This document shows positions 7,662-15,861 of a stretch of DNA of 64,000 nt, one piece after another (the stretch's first letter is position 1; each line of letters begins with the position of its first letter). The notes under the pieces were generated by a model. The model was given only the letters and a program-made list of their open reading frames with translations. It searched no databases and was not told the DNA's origin. Both the position numbers and the translations under genes were made by a program. The stretch covers positions 124,001 through 188,000 of the forward strand of contig OY969917.1 of the NCBI GenBank assembly GCA_963704565.1, read 5' to 3'. The stretch is from Rhodoblastus sp963704565. GTDB lineage: Bacteria > Pseudomonadota > Alphaproteobacteria > Rhizobiales > Beijerinckiaceae.

Positions 7662-8222
7662 TCAAGGCAGCATCAGCACCGGCGTGCCGACATGGACGCG
7701 GTTGAAAAGGTCGATCACATCTTCGTTATACATGCGGATGCAGCCATGGGAGACCGCGCCGCCGATGCTGGCGCGCATCCTTTGGGTCGAACCGTGGATG
7801 GCGATTTCGGAGCGATAGAGCGTGATGGCGCGGGCGCCCATCGGATTGTTCGGCGCGCCGCCGCGCACCAGATCGGGCAAGGCAGGCTCCTCGACCTTGA
7901 CCGATGACGGCGGCTCCCAGTCCGGCCGGACATATTTGCCGCTGACCGAGGTCTCGCCCGACCATTCGGCGCCGTGGCGCGGCACGCCGACCGGATAGGC
8001 GATCGCCCGGCCGTCGCCCAGCACGAAGAACAGGCGTCGCCGCGCCGCGTCGATCACCACGGTTCCGGCCTCGGCGCTCGTTTCGTAATGCACGACCTGT
8101 TTTCCCTGCGCCGCCGGGGCGATGGCGAGGCCGGCGAACAGGGCCAGCGCGGTCCTCAGGCCCTTGCGCGGGGTGGCGTTCGGCTTCAGAGTCCTGTCAA
8201 ATGAGGGAAAGGGATGAGCCAT
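7662..8222 (-). CDS. L,D-transpeptidase (YkuD family)
   Basis: 186 residues. The YkuD catalytic signature is complete: H143 in IHGSTQ and S158-H159-G160-C161 in SHGCIRM, with Cys161 as nucleophile. An N-terminal hydrophobic stretch (residues 22-40) should export it to the periplasm, where it would form 3-3 crosslinks or attach proteins to peptidoglycan. The start at ATG 8222 overlaps the start codon of the divergent gene at 8221 by two bases, so one of the two starts may be misplaced; no alternative ATG lies before the signal sequence. Confidence 0.88.
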   Translation of the reverse strand: MAHPFPSFDRTLKPNATPRKGLRTALALFAGLAIAPAAQGKQVVHYETSAEAGTVVIDAARRRLFFVLGDGRAIAYPVGVPRHGAEWSGETSVSGKYVRPDWEPPSSVKVEEPALPDLVRGGAPNNPMGARAITLYRSEIAIHGSTQRMRASIGGAVSHGCIRMYNEDVIDLFNRVHVGTPVLMLP

Positions 8223-8784
8223 GATCGCACGCGCCCTGTTTTTCGCCGGTGTTTCGTCCTGTTGCCTCGCCGCCTCGTCCGCCGCGTCCACGCTTGAGGG
8301 CGTGAAGGACATCGTGCTCCACGCCAGGGACGGCAAGACCGTCACGATCGGGCGCGCGACATTCACGCCGCAGGGCGACAAGGCGCGATTCAGCATCGAC
8401 CTGGATGCTAAAAAATTCACCCAATATTTCCTCTCGATGCGCGAATTCAAATGCGTCGAGGCGCGGGAAGTCCTGTGCCATGTGCCCTATCCCTACGCCA
8501 ATCCCGACCTTGTGACCGCCTCCGACCCGTCCTGGCTCGAACATGCTTTGCTGTTCTTTTACAAAAACCCGGCCGATTATGGCGCGAAAATGTCGCACGG
8601 GATCATCTTCACCCTGACGGCGAACAAGGACGGCTTCGCCGGCAAGGCGCAGTCGATCGACCTCGACGAGATCGCCATTCCGCCCGACGACCTGAGCAGA
8701 GCTTTCTTCACCTCGGACCATCGCTATGACATCCAGCCGGAAGAACGCTGGTTCGAAAGCCTGACCATCGAGCCGCATCGTTGA
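8221..8784 (+). CDS. Hypothetical secreted protein
   Basis: 187 residues with a signal peptide (MIARALFFAGVSSCCLAASSAAS). The mature part is a beta-rich single domain with two cysteines (FKCVEAREVLCHVPYPY) that could form a disulfide, and an aromatic C-terminal half. I do not recognise the family. It diverges from the L,D-transpeptidase with overlapping start codons, so the two promoters must lie inside each other's coding region, or the true starts differ. Confidence 0.65.
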   Translation: MIARALFFAGVSSCCLAASSAASTLEGVKDIVLHARDGKTVTIGRATFTPQGDKARFSIDLDAKKFTQYFLSMREFKCVEAREVLCHVPYPYANPDLVTASDPSWLEHALLFFYKNPADYGAKMSHGIIFTLTANKDGFAGKAQSIDLDEIAIPPDDLSRAFFTSDHRYDIQPEERWFESLTIEPHR

Positions 8785-8859
8785 CCCGCCGCAAGGCGAA
8801 ACGGCGCCGGATGGCCTATATGGAGGGAGAGAGAAAGGGAGCGGCCCCGCCGGAGCAAG

Positions 8860-9300
8860 ATGCGCACCATAGACGAAACCAGTCCCGAAATGCCGGAGAT
8901 CAATCCGCAAAAAGTCTGTTTCATCGCCGCCAAGGCGCGCGAGCTGCTCAGTGAGGATGAAGGGGCGAAACCGGACGCTTCCAACGGCGCCGACGACGGC
9001 GCGCGCGCCATCCTCACCGATGCGGCCTATGGACCGATCCACGCGGAACTGGAGCAATTCGTCGCCGATCTCGACGAGGACGAGGCGGCGGCGCTGGTCG
9101 CCTTGATGTGGATCGGGCGCGGCGATTTCGAGCCTCGCGACTGGGGGGACGCCGTGGCCCAGGCGCGCGAACGCCGCCAGACGCCGGCCGCCCGTTATCT
9201 GCTCGGCGAGCCCTTGTTGCCCGATTATCTGGAGGATGCGCTCGCCGCCTTCGGTCATTCCTGCCGCGATTTCGACAGCGGACCGGACGCCGAAGTTTGA
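8860..9300 (+). CDS. DUF3775 domain protein
   Basis: 146 residues, acidic and soluble. The family signature is visible in NPQKVCFIAAKARELL near the N-terminus, ELEQFVADLDEDEAAALVALMWIGRGDF in the middle, and RRQTPAARYLLGEPLLPDYLEDAL at the end. DUF3775 proteins are frequent in Rhizobiales and have no assigned function. A purine-rich stretch (GGAGGGAGAGAAAGGGAG) lies upstream of ATG 8860. It is probably a monocistron between two exported proteins. Confidence 0.8.
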   Translation: MRTIDETSPEMPEINPQKVCFIAAKARELLSEDEGAKPDASNGADDGARAILTDAAYGPIHAELEQFVADLDEDEAAALVALMWIGRGDFEPRDWGDAVAQARERRQTPAARYLLGEPLLPDYLEDALAAFGHSCRDFDSGPDAEV

Positions 9301-9360
9301 GTTGCGCCCGGCGCGCGCCTGTGCGACTTTGGCGAAAATCGACTCGACAACGAGGCGCCT

Positions 9361-9804
9361 ATGACTCCCTATATTTTTGAAAAAACTTCAAGAATCACGT
9401 TCTTGGCGCTTGGTCTCGCGGCGCCGCTGGCGCTTGGCGCCTGCGCCTCGACGCCGCCGACGGGACCGACCGTCAACGCCGTCGCCGGCGCCCATGTGTC
9501 GGACCAGAAATTCGCGCGCGACGCGTCGGCCTGCCGCGCCAAGGCCTATGCGGCCACCTCTCAATCCGCCGCCGCCGGGCAGTTCGGGCTGCAGGGCCAG
9601 TATAATTCCATCTATTCCGACTGCATGCTCAACCGGGGCTATGAGATTTCCGAAACGGTCGCGCATTACGCCTATGGCCCCGGCCCCTATTCTTACGGGC
9701 CGGGCCCCTATTATGGCCCGGGCCCCTATGGTTATGGTTATGGCGGTCCCTTCTATTACGGCTGGGGCGGCGGCTGGGGTGGCGGCTGGGGCCGTCGCTG
9801 GTGA
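9361..9804 (+). CDS. Gly/Tyr-rich outer-membrane lipoprotein
   Basis: 147 residues. The lipobox LALGAC places the lipidated cysteine near residue 29. After a conserved central region with two cysteines (ASACRAKAY, YSDCMLNRGYEI) the last 45 residues are almost wholly Gly, Tyr, Pro and Trp, with three GPGPY repeats followed by GGGWGGGWG. Such tails are common in low-complexity surface lipoproteins of Rhizobiales. It converges on cysN with a 13-base gap and no clear terminator. Confidence 0.72.
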   Translation: MTPYIFEKTSRITFLALGLAAPLALGACASTPPTGPTVNAVAGAHVSDQKFARDASACRAKAYAATSQSAAAGQFGLQGQYNSIYSDCMLNRGYEISETVAHYAYGPGPYSYGPGPYYGPGPYGYGYGGPFYYGWGGGWGGGWGRRW

Positions 9805-9817
9805 GTCGGAAAGCGCT

Positions 9818-11419
9818 TTAAATCCCGCCGCCGTCGCCGAGTTTTTCCTCGCCGGGAGCCGTCGCGCGCCGCGCCCGGTTCAGGCAATGGTCGGCGTAAA
9901 TTCCACGCGCGAAGGGGCGCAGAAGGGCGTCGGCGAGGCCGAGCAGGATCCCGGTCGCCGGGCTCGCGCCGAGCAGGATCGCGCCTGAACCCACGCAGAG
10001 CCCGCTGAACAGGGCCGGCCCGAACGACGTCGCAAGCGACTTGGGCAAGCGGAGCCGGCGTGGCGCGGGGGCGGCTTCATCGCTTTGCGCCGCACGCCGG
10101 TCGATCAGGCCGAAAGCCACGGTTTCATTGGTGATGCGGTCGATCAGGATGAAGCCGCCGAGATCGCGGTTGTCGCGATAATCCCCAATAATCATCGGGC
10201 GGTCGAAGCGCAGCGTCACGAGGGCGATTTCGTTCAAGCCCAGCGGCCGCGCCGGCGCCGGCTCGAAGGTGTGAATGTCGATCAGGTGATGGATGTCCGC
10301 GACGCTTGCATTGGCCGTGCGGGCGCCGAGCTTGACGATATAGGACGCGCCCGGATGCATGTCGGTCTCGGCGGTCCACAGCAATCGCGCATGGGCCAGC
10401 GAAGCGACGTCCGGCAATTGCTGGACCGCGACCAGCACATCGCCGCGCGAGACGTCGATTTCGTCGGTCAGGGTCAGCGTGACCGACTGGCCGGCGACCG
10501 CCGCGGCGAGGTCGCCGTCCTGGGTGACAATTCTCGCCACCCGGCTGGTCTTGCCCGAAGGCAATGAGGCGATTTGGTCGCCAACCGCGATGGCGCCGGC
10601 GGCGACCCAGCCGGAAAAGCCGCGGAAATCGAGATCGGGCCGGTTGACCCATTGCACCGGGAAGCGGAAGGGCCCTTCCCTGGCTTGCGCGCCGGCCGTT
10701 TCGATATTTTCAAGCAAGGGCAGCAGCGCCTCGCCCTGGAACCAGGGGGTGCGCTCGGAGAGCGTGGCGATATTGTCGCCGTTGAGCGCCGAGATCGGCA
10801 ACGGCGCGATGCTGCGGAAATTCAGCTCGCGCGCCATGTCGCGGAAGGCGGCGACGATTTCGTTGAAACGCGCCTCGCTGTAATCGACGAGGTCCATCTT
10901 GTTGATCGCCAGCGCCACGTCGCGCACGCCGAGCATGGAGACGATGAAGGCGTGGCGCCGGGTCTGGGCCAAAATACCCTTGCGCGCGTCGATCAATAAA
11001 ATCGCCAGATCGGCGGTCGAGGCGCCGGTCGCCATATTGCGGGTATATTGCTCGTGGCCGGGCGTGTCGGCGACGATGAAGGCGCGTTTTTCGGTGCGGA
11101 AATAGCGATAGGCGACATCGATGGTGATGCCCTGTTCGCGCTCGGCGGCAAGGCCGTCCACCAGCAGCGCGAAATCGAGCGCGCCATTCTGCGTGCCGAA
11201 TTTTTTGGAGTCGCGGTCGAGCGCGGCAAGCTGGTCCTCGGCGATTCCACGTGCGTCATAGAGCATCCGGCCGATGAGGGTCGATTTGCCATCGTCCACC
11301 GAGCCACAGGTGATGAAGCGCAGCAGGGCTTTTTCATCGGAGTGCGGCTGGGCGCGCGGCTCGGCGCGCGCCGCCGGCGCCGCTTGCGCCGGCTCGCTTT
11401 CAACAAAGGCGTAAGCCAT
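9818..11419 (-). CDS. cysN: Sulfate adenylyltransferase subunit 1 (GTPase)
   Basis: 533 residues. The elongation-factor-like GTPase motifs are present: G1 GSVDDGKST (39-47), DTPGHEQYTRNM (G3) and NKMDLVDYS (G4). CysN couples GTP hydrolysis to adenylation of sulfate by CysD, giving APS. The first ~440 residues match the family. The last ~85 are unusual: a linker, then a hydrophobic stretch (GPALFSGLCVGSGAILLGAS and ATGILLGLADALL), where other CysN proteins stop or carry an APS kinase. Its start overlaps the cysD stop by one base (TGATG), implying coupled translation. Confidence 0.95.
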   Translation of the reverse strand: MAYAFVESEPAQAAPAARAEPRAQPHSDEKALLRFITCGSVDDGKSTLIGRMLYDARGIAEDQLAALDRDSKKFGTQNGALDFALLVDGLAAEREQGITIDVAYRYFRTEKRAFIVADTPGHEQYTRNMATGASTADLAILLIDARKGILAQTRRHAFIVSMLGVRDVALAINKMDLVDYSEARFNEIVAAFRDMARELNFRSIAPLPISALNGDNIATLSERTPWFQGEALLPLLENIETAGAQAREGPFRFPVQWVNRPDLDFRGFSGWVAAGAIAVGDQIASLPSGKTSRVARIVTQDGDLAAAVAGQSVTLTLTDEIDVSRGDVLVAVQQLPDVASLAHARLLWTAETDMHPGASYIVKLGARTANASVADIHHLIDIHTFEPAPARPLGLNEIALVTLRFDRPMIIGDYRDNRDLGGFILIDRITNETVAFGLIDRRAAQSDEAAPAPRRLRLPKSLATSFGPALFSGLCVGSGAILLGASPATGILLGLADALLRPFARGIYADHCLNRARRATAPGEEKLGDGGGI

Positions 11420-12321
11420 CAGAAATAGCCTTCCTGCTTCTTCTGCTCCATCGAGGCGGAGCCGTCATGATCGATGATACGGCCTTCGCGCTCCGAGACT
11501 TTCGAGGCGCGCATTTCGGCGATGATGTCAGGCAGGGTCGCGGCCGTGCTCTCGATGGCGCCGGTGAGCGGATAGCAGCCGAGCGTGCGGAAGCGGACGT
11601 TCAAATGCTCGACTTCTTCGCCGGGGCGAAGTTTCATGCGCTCGTCGTCGCGCATGATGAGCGCGCCGTCGCGCCGCACCACGGGGCGCGTCTTGGCGAA
11701 ATAAAGCGAAGGAATGGCGATGTTTTCCTTGGCGATATAGTCCCAGACATCGGCCTCGGTCCAATTGGAGAGCGGGAAGACGCGAAAGCTTTCGCCGGGA
11801 CGCTTGCGGGTGTTGTAGAGCCGCCAGGGTTCGGGGCGCTGGGTCTTGGGATCCCAGCGATGTTCCTTCGAGCGCAGGGAAAAGACGCGTTCCTTGGCGC
11901 GCGACTTTTCCTCGTCGCGCCGCGCGCCGCCGAAAGCGGCGTCGAAGCCATATTTGTCGAGCGCCTGTTTCAGGCCTTGCGTCTTCATCACGTCGGTATG
12001 AAGGCGCGAGCCGGAGTCGAACGGGCCGACGCCCGCCTTCACGCCCTCCTGGTTGACATGGACCAGAAGCTCAAGCCCAAGCTCGCCGGCGCGGCGGTCG
12101 CGGAATTCGATCATCTCGTGGAACTTCCAGGTCGTATCGACATGGAGCAGCGGGAAGGGAGGGCGCGACGGAAAGAAGGCCTTTTGCGCCAGATGGAGCA
12201 GGACCGCCGAATCCTTGCCGATCGAATAGAGCAGAACCGGCTTTTCGCATTCCGCCGCGACCTCGCGGAAGATATGGATGGATTCGGCTTCGAGCTTTTG
12301 CAGATGGGTGAGCTGGATCAT
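11419..12321 (-). CDS. cysD: Sulfate adenylyltransferase subunit 2
   Basis: 300 residues from ATG 12321; the longer open frame upstream belongs to no gene. It is a PAPS-reductase/ATP-pyrophosphatase-fold protein, with the P-loop-like LLYSIGKDSAVLLHLA and conserved AFGGARRDEEKSRAKER. It forms the ATP sulfurylase with CysN and makes APS from sulfate and ATP. Length and ends match the family (about 300, ending in EQKKQEGYF). It is fifth of the six genes of the sulfate operon. Confidence 0.96.
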   Translation of the reverse strand: MIQLTHLQKLEAESIHIFREVAAECEKPVLLYSIGKDSAVLLHLAQKAFFPSRPPFPLLHVDTTWKFHEMIEFRDRRAGELGLELLVHVNQEGVKAGVGPFDSGSRLHTDVMKTQGLKQALDKYGFDAAFGGARRDEEKSRAKERVFSLRSKEHRWDPKTQRPEPWRLYNTRKRPGESFRVFPLSNWTEADVWDYIAKENIAIPSLYFAKTRPVVRRDGALIMRDDERMKLRPGEEVEHLNVRFRTLGCYPLTGAIESTAATLPDIIAEMRASKVSEREGRIIDHDGSASMEQKKQEGYF

Positions 12322-12346
12322 GAATTTGCCTGTGCTCTCGCGTGCT

Positions 12347-13069
12347 TCACTCCGCAGCGGCGACATGCAGGCCGCATTCCTTCTTGTCTTCGCTTTCCCA
12401 CCACCACCGGCCGGCGCGCTCCGGCTCGCCGGGGAGCAGCGCGCGGGTGCAAGGGGCGCAGCCGATCGACAGGAATCCGCGCTCATGCAGATCATTGACA
12501 GGGACCTGATTTTGCGCGCAATAATCGGCAATCGCCTCGCGCGAAAAATCGAGCAGGGGGCTTGCCTTGATCAGGCCATTGCCTTCGTCGAATTCCGCGA
12601 AACGCATGCCTGAGCGGTGGCCGGACTGGTCGCCGCGCAGGCCGGCGATCCAGCCTAACGCGCCGGCGAGCGCCCGGCCCAGAGGCTCGATCTTGCGCGC
12701 CGCGCAGCAGGCCTTGCGCAGATCGAGGCCATGATAGAAGCCATTGATCCCATGGTTGGCGGTCAAGGCCTGCACGGCCTCGGCGTCGGGGTAAAAGGCC
12801 TTGATGCGCAGCCCATATTTCGCTTCGGTGCGCGCCCAGAGGTCATAGGTTTCCGGGAACAGCCGGCCGGTGTCGAGCGTGGCGAATTCGATGGCGAGCT
12901 TTTCGGCATGGATCGCGTGAGTCAGCGCCTGATCTTCGATCCCGAAACTGGTGGTGAAGACGATGCGGCCGGGCACGATCTGGCGCAGCAGAACCAAGCG
13001 GTCCGCAAGGCGTTTTTGCGGGAAACGGTTGTTGAGCGGCGCGGGGAGCGTACGAAGGAACTCAGACAT
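12347..13069 (-). CDS. cysH: Assimilatory APS (adenylylsulfate) reductase
   Basis: 240 residues from ATG 13069. The [4Fe-4S] cysteine pairs C121-C122 (RKACCAARK) and C204/C207 (GCAPCTR) mark the APS-reducing type rather than the PAPS-reducing enzyme. This fits the absence of an APS kinase (cysC) domain in the operon. It reduces APS to sulfite and AMP with thioredoxin. It overlaps the stop of the DUF934 gene by 8 bases (ATGTCTGA) and lies 25 bases upstream of cysD. Confidence 0.94.
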   Translation of the reverse strand: MSEFLRTLPAPLNNRFPQKRLADRLVLLRQIVPGRIVFTTSFGIEDQALTHAIHAEKLAIEFATLDTGRLFPETYDLWARTEAKYGLRIKAFYPDAEAVQALTANHGINGFYHGLDLRKACCAARKIEPLGRALAGALGWIAGLRGDQSGHRSGMRFAEFDEGNGLIKASPLLDFSREAIADYCAQNQVPVNDLHERGFLSIGCAPCTRALLPGEPERAGRWWWESEDKKECGLHVAAAE

Positions 13070-13565
13070 GGGCGGCTCTCGCAAGGCGTTGATCGGGAAT
13101 GGAGTCATTGGCGCCATAATCGCGCTGGTAGAAATGGCTGATGCGGCTGAGCGCCTCCATCCAATGTTCGACCGGCTGGCGCGACGCGGCGGCGCCGATG
13201 ATTTCGACCTCGTCGAAACCGCAGGCCAAGGCCTGGGGGAACTGGTCGGAAATCAGCGGTCCAAAGGCGCGTAAAATTCCCTTGAAGCCCGCCTGGCGCA
13301 GCTGGCGCGCGGTGGAAAAACCGCGCCCGTCGGCGGCGTTGGCGAAATGGATGACGATCAGGTCGAACCGGTCGAAAAAGGGCGCGACCTCGTCGATTGT
13401 CCGGTTCGGCTCCAGCAGGGCGCCGATCCTGATATCGCTGTGGACGAACGGGGAGCCGGCGATGGCGCCGAATGGCGCGATCACGAAATTGGTTTCGGCC
13501 TGGCACAGAGTTTCGGCCCGCTCCCAGACATCTTCCTTGGGGCCATGACGATCAAGCAACAACAT
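13062..13565 (-). CDS. DUF934 protein of the sulfate assimilation operon
   Basis: 167 residues from ATG 13565 (MLLLDRHGPKEDVWER). DUF934 proteins nearly always stand between cysI and cysH in alphaproteobacteria and are assumed to support sulfite reduction; the biochemical role is unproven. The C-terminal half with RQLRQAGFKGILRAFGPLISDQFP and CGFDEVEI is the conserved part. The start overlaps the cysI stop by 14 bases and the stop overlaps the cysH start by 8, so it is translationally coupled on both sides. Confidence 0.88.
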   Translation of the reverse strand: MLLLDRHGPKEDVWERAETLCQAETNFVIAPFGAIAGSPFVHSDIRIGALLEPNRTIDEVAPFFDRFDLIVIHFANAADGRGFSTARQLRQAGFKGILRAFGPLISDQFPQALACGFDEVEIIGAAASRQPVEHWMEALSRISHFYQRDYGANDSIPDQRLARAAHV

Positions 13566-15222
13566 CGGCGATCTCCTTGAACACGGTTTTGAACGGCGCG
13601 AGGCCGAGACGACGGGTGGTTTCGACAAAGCTCTCGCCGGGCTGGCGACGGGCGAGATAGACGGCGACGAGGCGCTCGACCGCCTCGGCGACCATTTCGG
13701 CGGGCAGGCCCGGTCCGAGCAGTTCGCCGAGGGCGTAGGAGTCGCCGGAATCGCCGCCGATGGTGATCTGGTAGGATTCGGCGCCCTTCTTTTCGAGCCC
13801 GAGAATGCCGATGGCGCCGACATGGTGGTGGCCGCAGGCGTTGACGCAGCCCGAGATCTTGATGCTCAGCTCGCCGATCTCCTTCTGGCGCGCCGGATCG
13901 GCGAATCTTTGGGCCAAAGCCTGCGCGACAGGGATCGAGCGCGCGGTGGCGAGGCCGCAATAATCGAGGCCGGGGCAGGCGATGATGTCGGTGATGAGGC
14001 CGACATTGGCGCTGGCCAGGCCCTGCGCCTTGAGCCGGGCGAAAATCTCCGGAACGTCGTCGAGCCGCACATGCGGCAGGACGAGATTCTGCGCATGGGT
14101 CACGCGCGCCTCATTGAAGGAATAGTCTTCCGCGAGATCGGCCACGGCGCGCATCTGGCCGGCGCCGATGTCGCCGGGGATTCCGCCGACGGTTTTCAGC
14201 GAAATGGTCAGCGCCGCATAGCCCTTGCGCTTGTGGCGGGTGAGGTTGTTCTCGACGAAACGCGCCAGTTCCTCGTCCCGCGCGACCGCCTGCTCCAGCT
14301 TGCGCGAGATCGCGGGCAGGTTCTCGTAAGGCGGGGGCGCGAAGAATGAGGCGATGCGGGCCAGTTCCGCGGCAGTCGCATACGCTTTTGTTCGGTCGAT
14401 GCGGGCGAATTCCTCTTCGACCTGGGCGCGAAAAACCTCGACGCCGATCTCATGGACAAGGAATTTGATCCGCGCCTTGTATTTGTTGTCGCGCCGCCCG
14501 GCGAGATTATAGACGCGGAGCGTGGCTTCGAGAAAAGCCAGCAGGTCCTGGCGCGGCAGGAACTCGCGCAGAACCTGGGCGGGCATCGGCGAGCGGCCGA
14601 GCCCGCCGCCGACGAGGATGCGATAGCCGATTTCGCCGGTCGCTTCGTTGCGGACGATGCGCAGGCCGAGATCGTGCGATTTCATCACCGTGCGATCCTG
14701 CGCGGCGCCGGAGACGGCGATCTTGAACTTGCGCGCCAGCCATTCGAATTCGGGATGCAGACTCGACCACTGGCGGATCAGCTCGGCGACGGGGCGGGGA
14801 TCCTCGATCTCGTCGAAAGCCACGCCGGCGAGCGGATCGGCGGTGACGTTGCGGATGCAATTGCCGGAGGTCTGGATGCAATGCATGCCGACATCGGCGA
14901 GAAGATTGAGGACGGTCGGAACCTCCTTCAGCTTCGCCCAGTGGAACTGGAGATTGGTGCGGGTGGTGAAATGGCCGTAGCCGCGGTCGTGGACGTCGGC
15001 GATAAGGCCAAGCTGGCGCAACTGCCGCCCATTGAGCGCGCCATAGGGAATGGCGATGCGCAGCATGTAGGAATGAAGCTGAAGATAGAGTCCGTTCTTC
15101 AGGCGCAGGGGCCGGAATTCGTCCTCGGTCAGCGCGCCGGACAGGCGCCGTTCGATCTGGCTGGCGAATTGCGCCACCCGTTCTCGCACCAGCCGCTGGT
15201 CGAATTCGTCGAAAACATACAT
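13552..15222 (-). CDS. cysI: Sulfite (or nitrite) reductase hemoprotein, ferredoxin-type
   Basis: 556 residues from ATG 15222; the open frame continues upstream but the family begins at MYVFDEFDQRLVRERV. It has two ferredoxin-like halves and the siroheme/[4Fe-4S] cysteines CPGLDYCGLA (about residue 416) and GCVNACGHHH (about 457). It reduces sulfite to sulfide by six electrons. Nitrite reductase is the alternative reading from sequence alone, but the operon with cysH, cysD and cysN makes sulfite the likely substrate. Confidence 0.93.
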   Translation of the reverse strand: MYVFDEFDQRLVRERVAQFASQIERRLSGALTEDEFRPLRLKNGLYLQLHSYMLRIAIPYGALNGRQLRQLGLIADVHDRGYGHFTTRTNLQFHWAKLKEVPTVLNLLADVGMHCIQTSGNCIRNVTADPLAGVAFDEIEDPRPVAELIRQWSSLHPEFEWLARKFKIAVSGAAQDRTVMKSHDLGLRIVRNEATGEIGYRILVGGGLGRSPMPAQVLREFLPRQDLLAFLEATLRVYNLAGRRDNKYKARIKFLVHEIGVEVFRAQVEEEFARIDRTKAYATAAELARIASFFAPPPYENLPAISRKLEQAVARDEELARFVENNLTRHKRKGYAALTISLKTVGGIPGDIGAGQMRAVADLAEDYSFNEARVTHAQNLVLPHVRLDDVPEIFARLKAQGLASANVGLITDIIACPGLDYCGLATARSIPVAQALAQRFADPARQKEIGELSIKISGCVNACGHHHVGAIGILGLEKKGAESYQITIGGDSGDSYALGELLGPGLPAEMVAEAVERLVAVYLARRQPGESFVETTRRLGLAPFKTVFKEIADVVA

Positions 15223-15233
15223 GGCGCGCCCTT

Positions 15234-15563
15234 TCAGATCTGGAAATCGGCCTGTTTGCCGAGGTCGGGGCGCACGCTGGGGCCAAGGGCGCGCAGGGCT
15301 TCGCGGTAATGGCGGGGGCGCGGCGCGCCATCGGCGCCAATCTCGACGGCGACCAGATAGGGATCGACCACCTTGGCGTGGAGGAATTCGGTCGCGCCGA
15401 AACGCTCCAGCGCCTCGGCGGCGCGCTTGTCCTGGGCGACCAGCGCCTGGCGCGGGTCGCGCGTCCAGCCTGCGACGGCGGCGAAGACCGCTTCGCCTTC
15501 GCGCAGATCGCTGGCGACCAGGATCGCCGGCAGTTGGGAACGCTTCAAGGCGGCCATTTTCAT
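15234..15563 (-). CDS. DUF2849 protein, first gene of the sulfate operon
   Basis: 109 residues; start ATG at 15563, with a second in-frame ATG at 15557. The family motifs are QLPAILVASDLREGEAVF, LVAQDKRAAEALE and HAKVVDPYLVAVE. DUF2849 genes precede cysI in many Rhizobiales, often after a siroheme synthase gene, which is absent here. It may help electron delivery or assembly of the sulfite reductase (inferred from neighbourhood). The promoter should lie in the AT-rich 298-bp gap shared with hpnA. Confidence 0.85.
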   Translation of the reverse strand: MKMAALKRSQLPAILVASDLREGEAVFAAVAGWTRDPRQALVAQDKRAAEALERFGATEFLHAKVVDPYLVAVEIGADGAPRPRHYREALRALGPSVRPDLGKQADFQI

Positions 15564-15679
15564 CCTCTTCGCGCGCCGCGCGGCGGCGGCCTGATCTGGA
15601 AAAGCGGGGAAGGCTTGTTCCGCGCCGTTGCGAAGAGGATAAGTCCGCTCGAATCACGTTGCAACGCCACAAAAAAGAA

Positions 15680-15790
15680 TGTTTTCGCAAAATTAGACGT
15701 AAAAATAGAGAAATATACTACATATTCAAAGCCTATGAGGCAACAGAGAGAAAATTTATCTCTTTTGATCAAAACTCCAATGGCCTGCCG
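15680..15790. promoter_or_regulatory. AT-rich divergent control region between the cys operon and hpnA
   Basis: The 298-bp gap separates the first sulfate gene from hpnA. Its middle is markedly AT-rich against a GC-rich background. At 15747-15763 AGAGA-AAATTTA-TCTCT forms a 5-bp inverted repeat around an AT core, a plausible operator. Which of the two divergent operons it controls cannot be told; a CysB-type or other LysR regulator is a guess. Confidence 0.35.
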
Positions 15791-15861
15791 GACGGGCGTT
15801 TTCGTCGTTCAGGCGCGGGCCGCGCCATGTTAGGAGGGAGCCGAACGAAAGGTGGGATAGG

